Shown here in pieces: positions 53,807 to 54,016 of a stretch of 54,016 bases of DNA. The stretch is taken from the NCBI RefSeq assembly GCF_008711465.1, contig NZ_VXKQ01000033.1:1-54016 (forward strand). The letters run 5' to 3'. The stretch comes from Francisella sp. SYW-9. GTDB lineage: Bacteria > Pseudomonadota > Gammaproteobacteria > Francisellales > Francisellaceae. The notes under the pieces were generated by a model, which searched no databases, was not told where the DNA came from, and saw nothing but the letters and a program-made list of their open reading frames with translations. Both the position numbers and the translations under genes were made by a program. Positions within the stretch are counted from its first letter, which is position 1. Each line of letters opens with the position of its first letter.

Positions 53807-54016
53807 CTTTTGGGGCTGTCGTCCTAGATAAGTTTATTTTAAACTCTCTCTAACCCAATGTCTAATTAGCTTTAGCTGCTTTTTAGAGTCACTGTGGTTA
53901 AACCTCCATTCACTCTCCTTCAAAAATAAATGAAAATGATCTCTAGGAATACCGTTAAATTCCAAGTAAAGAATAAAAAAACCATACCCTATAAATGAAA
54001 AAGCCCCATATTTCTA
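53807..54016 (-). mobile_element. IS1016/ISXO2-like insertion sequence, 3' end, probably degenerate
   Basis: The terminal inverted repeat CTTTTGGGGCTGTC starts at 53807 and matches the left-end copy (160-147), with a 3-nt GTC insertion before CCTAGATAA. On the minus strand the transposase C-terminus reads FNGIPRDHFHLFLKESEWRF, then HSDSKKQ..., ending at the TAA at 53834-53836. Upstream in this frame (beyond about 53962) the conserved transposase sequence is lost, and EIWG-like codons appear in another frame, with a TAG at the window edge. That suggests a frameshifted copy. It has the same orientation as the left copy. Confidence 0.75.

Noticed and set aside
1-54016. tRNA or rRNA genes and CRISPR arrays
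   Set aside because: Scanning for TPsiC-like GTTCGA contexts, rRNA stretches and regularly spaced direct repeats showed no candidate.

Overview
The window is a 54 kb, strongly AT-rich stretch of a gammaproteobacterial chromosome. Gene content points to the genus Francisella: a NadM-type NMN adenylyltransferase/Nudix fusion beside glmU-glmS, a stand-alone cspA-rpsU pair, an IlvY/IlvC pair, Slt paralogues, a GH18 chitinase-like protein and IS1016-type transposase ends. I cannot assign a species. Nearly every gene is an ordinary chromosomal gene. Accessory material sits at the right end (about 50.4-54.0 kb) and in a few cargo-like blocks (1.5-7 kb, 15.3-19 kb, 31-34 kb). Both window edges lie in transposase genes of the same IS family in the same orientation.

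Layout, left to right. 0-0.16 kb: 5' end of an IS1016/ISXO2-like transposase with its terminal inverted repeat. 0.2-7 kb: transport and catabolism, with a Bcr/CflA efflux pump, a GH125 alpha-mannosidase with a TsgA-like MFS permease in one operon, a SolA-like flavin oxidase and a divergent aromatic amino acid permease. 7-15 kb: a lipoprotein, an Asp/Glu racemase downstream of dnaE, a hemerythrin-GGDEF diguanylate cyclase and another MFS pump. 15.3-18.9 kb: a POT-like peptide transporter and a PhyH dioxygenase on the plus strand, facing a prolyl iminopeptidase on the minus strand. The two transcription units share a conserved 111-bp upstream element in matching orientation. 19-28 kb: envelope genes (an MscS channel, an outer-membrane barrel, Slt, a sialidase-fold protein with a coupled membrane protein, and an Slt paralogue broken by one in-frame stop). 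27.9-30.8 kb: mtnN and parC. 31-34 kb: a second PhyH dioxygenase and a pyruvate/indolepyruvate decarboxylase-like enzyme preceded by a perfect ATTGCA/TGCAAT palindrome. 34-39 kb: a KfrA-like protein, map, ilvY divergent from ilvC, a MazG-like protein, cspA and rpsU. 39-48 kb: an Mpo1-like protein, a GNAT, a GH18 protein with an altered catalytic motif, then the operon [BamC-like lipoprotein]-nadM-glmU-glmS, with psd divergent. 48-50.7 kb: an M50 protease, a prokaryotic pentameric ligand-gated ion channel and a small secreted protein. 50.7-53.8 kb: decayed accessory DNA holding a peroxiredoxin C-terminal remnant, a metallophosphoesterase fragment and a frameshifted calpain-family (C2) cysteine protease gene. 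53.8-54.0 kb: 3' end of a second, probably degenerate IS copy.

The two points I would look at first are the duplicated 111-bp leader that ties the peptide transporter/dioxygenase unit to the prolyl peptidase, and the calpain-like protease next to the right-hand IS. The similar palindromes upstream of ilvC and of the decarboxylase also suggest an IlvY regulon wider than ilvC alone. All functional assignments rest on motifs and family recall; no database search was possible.
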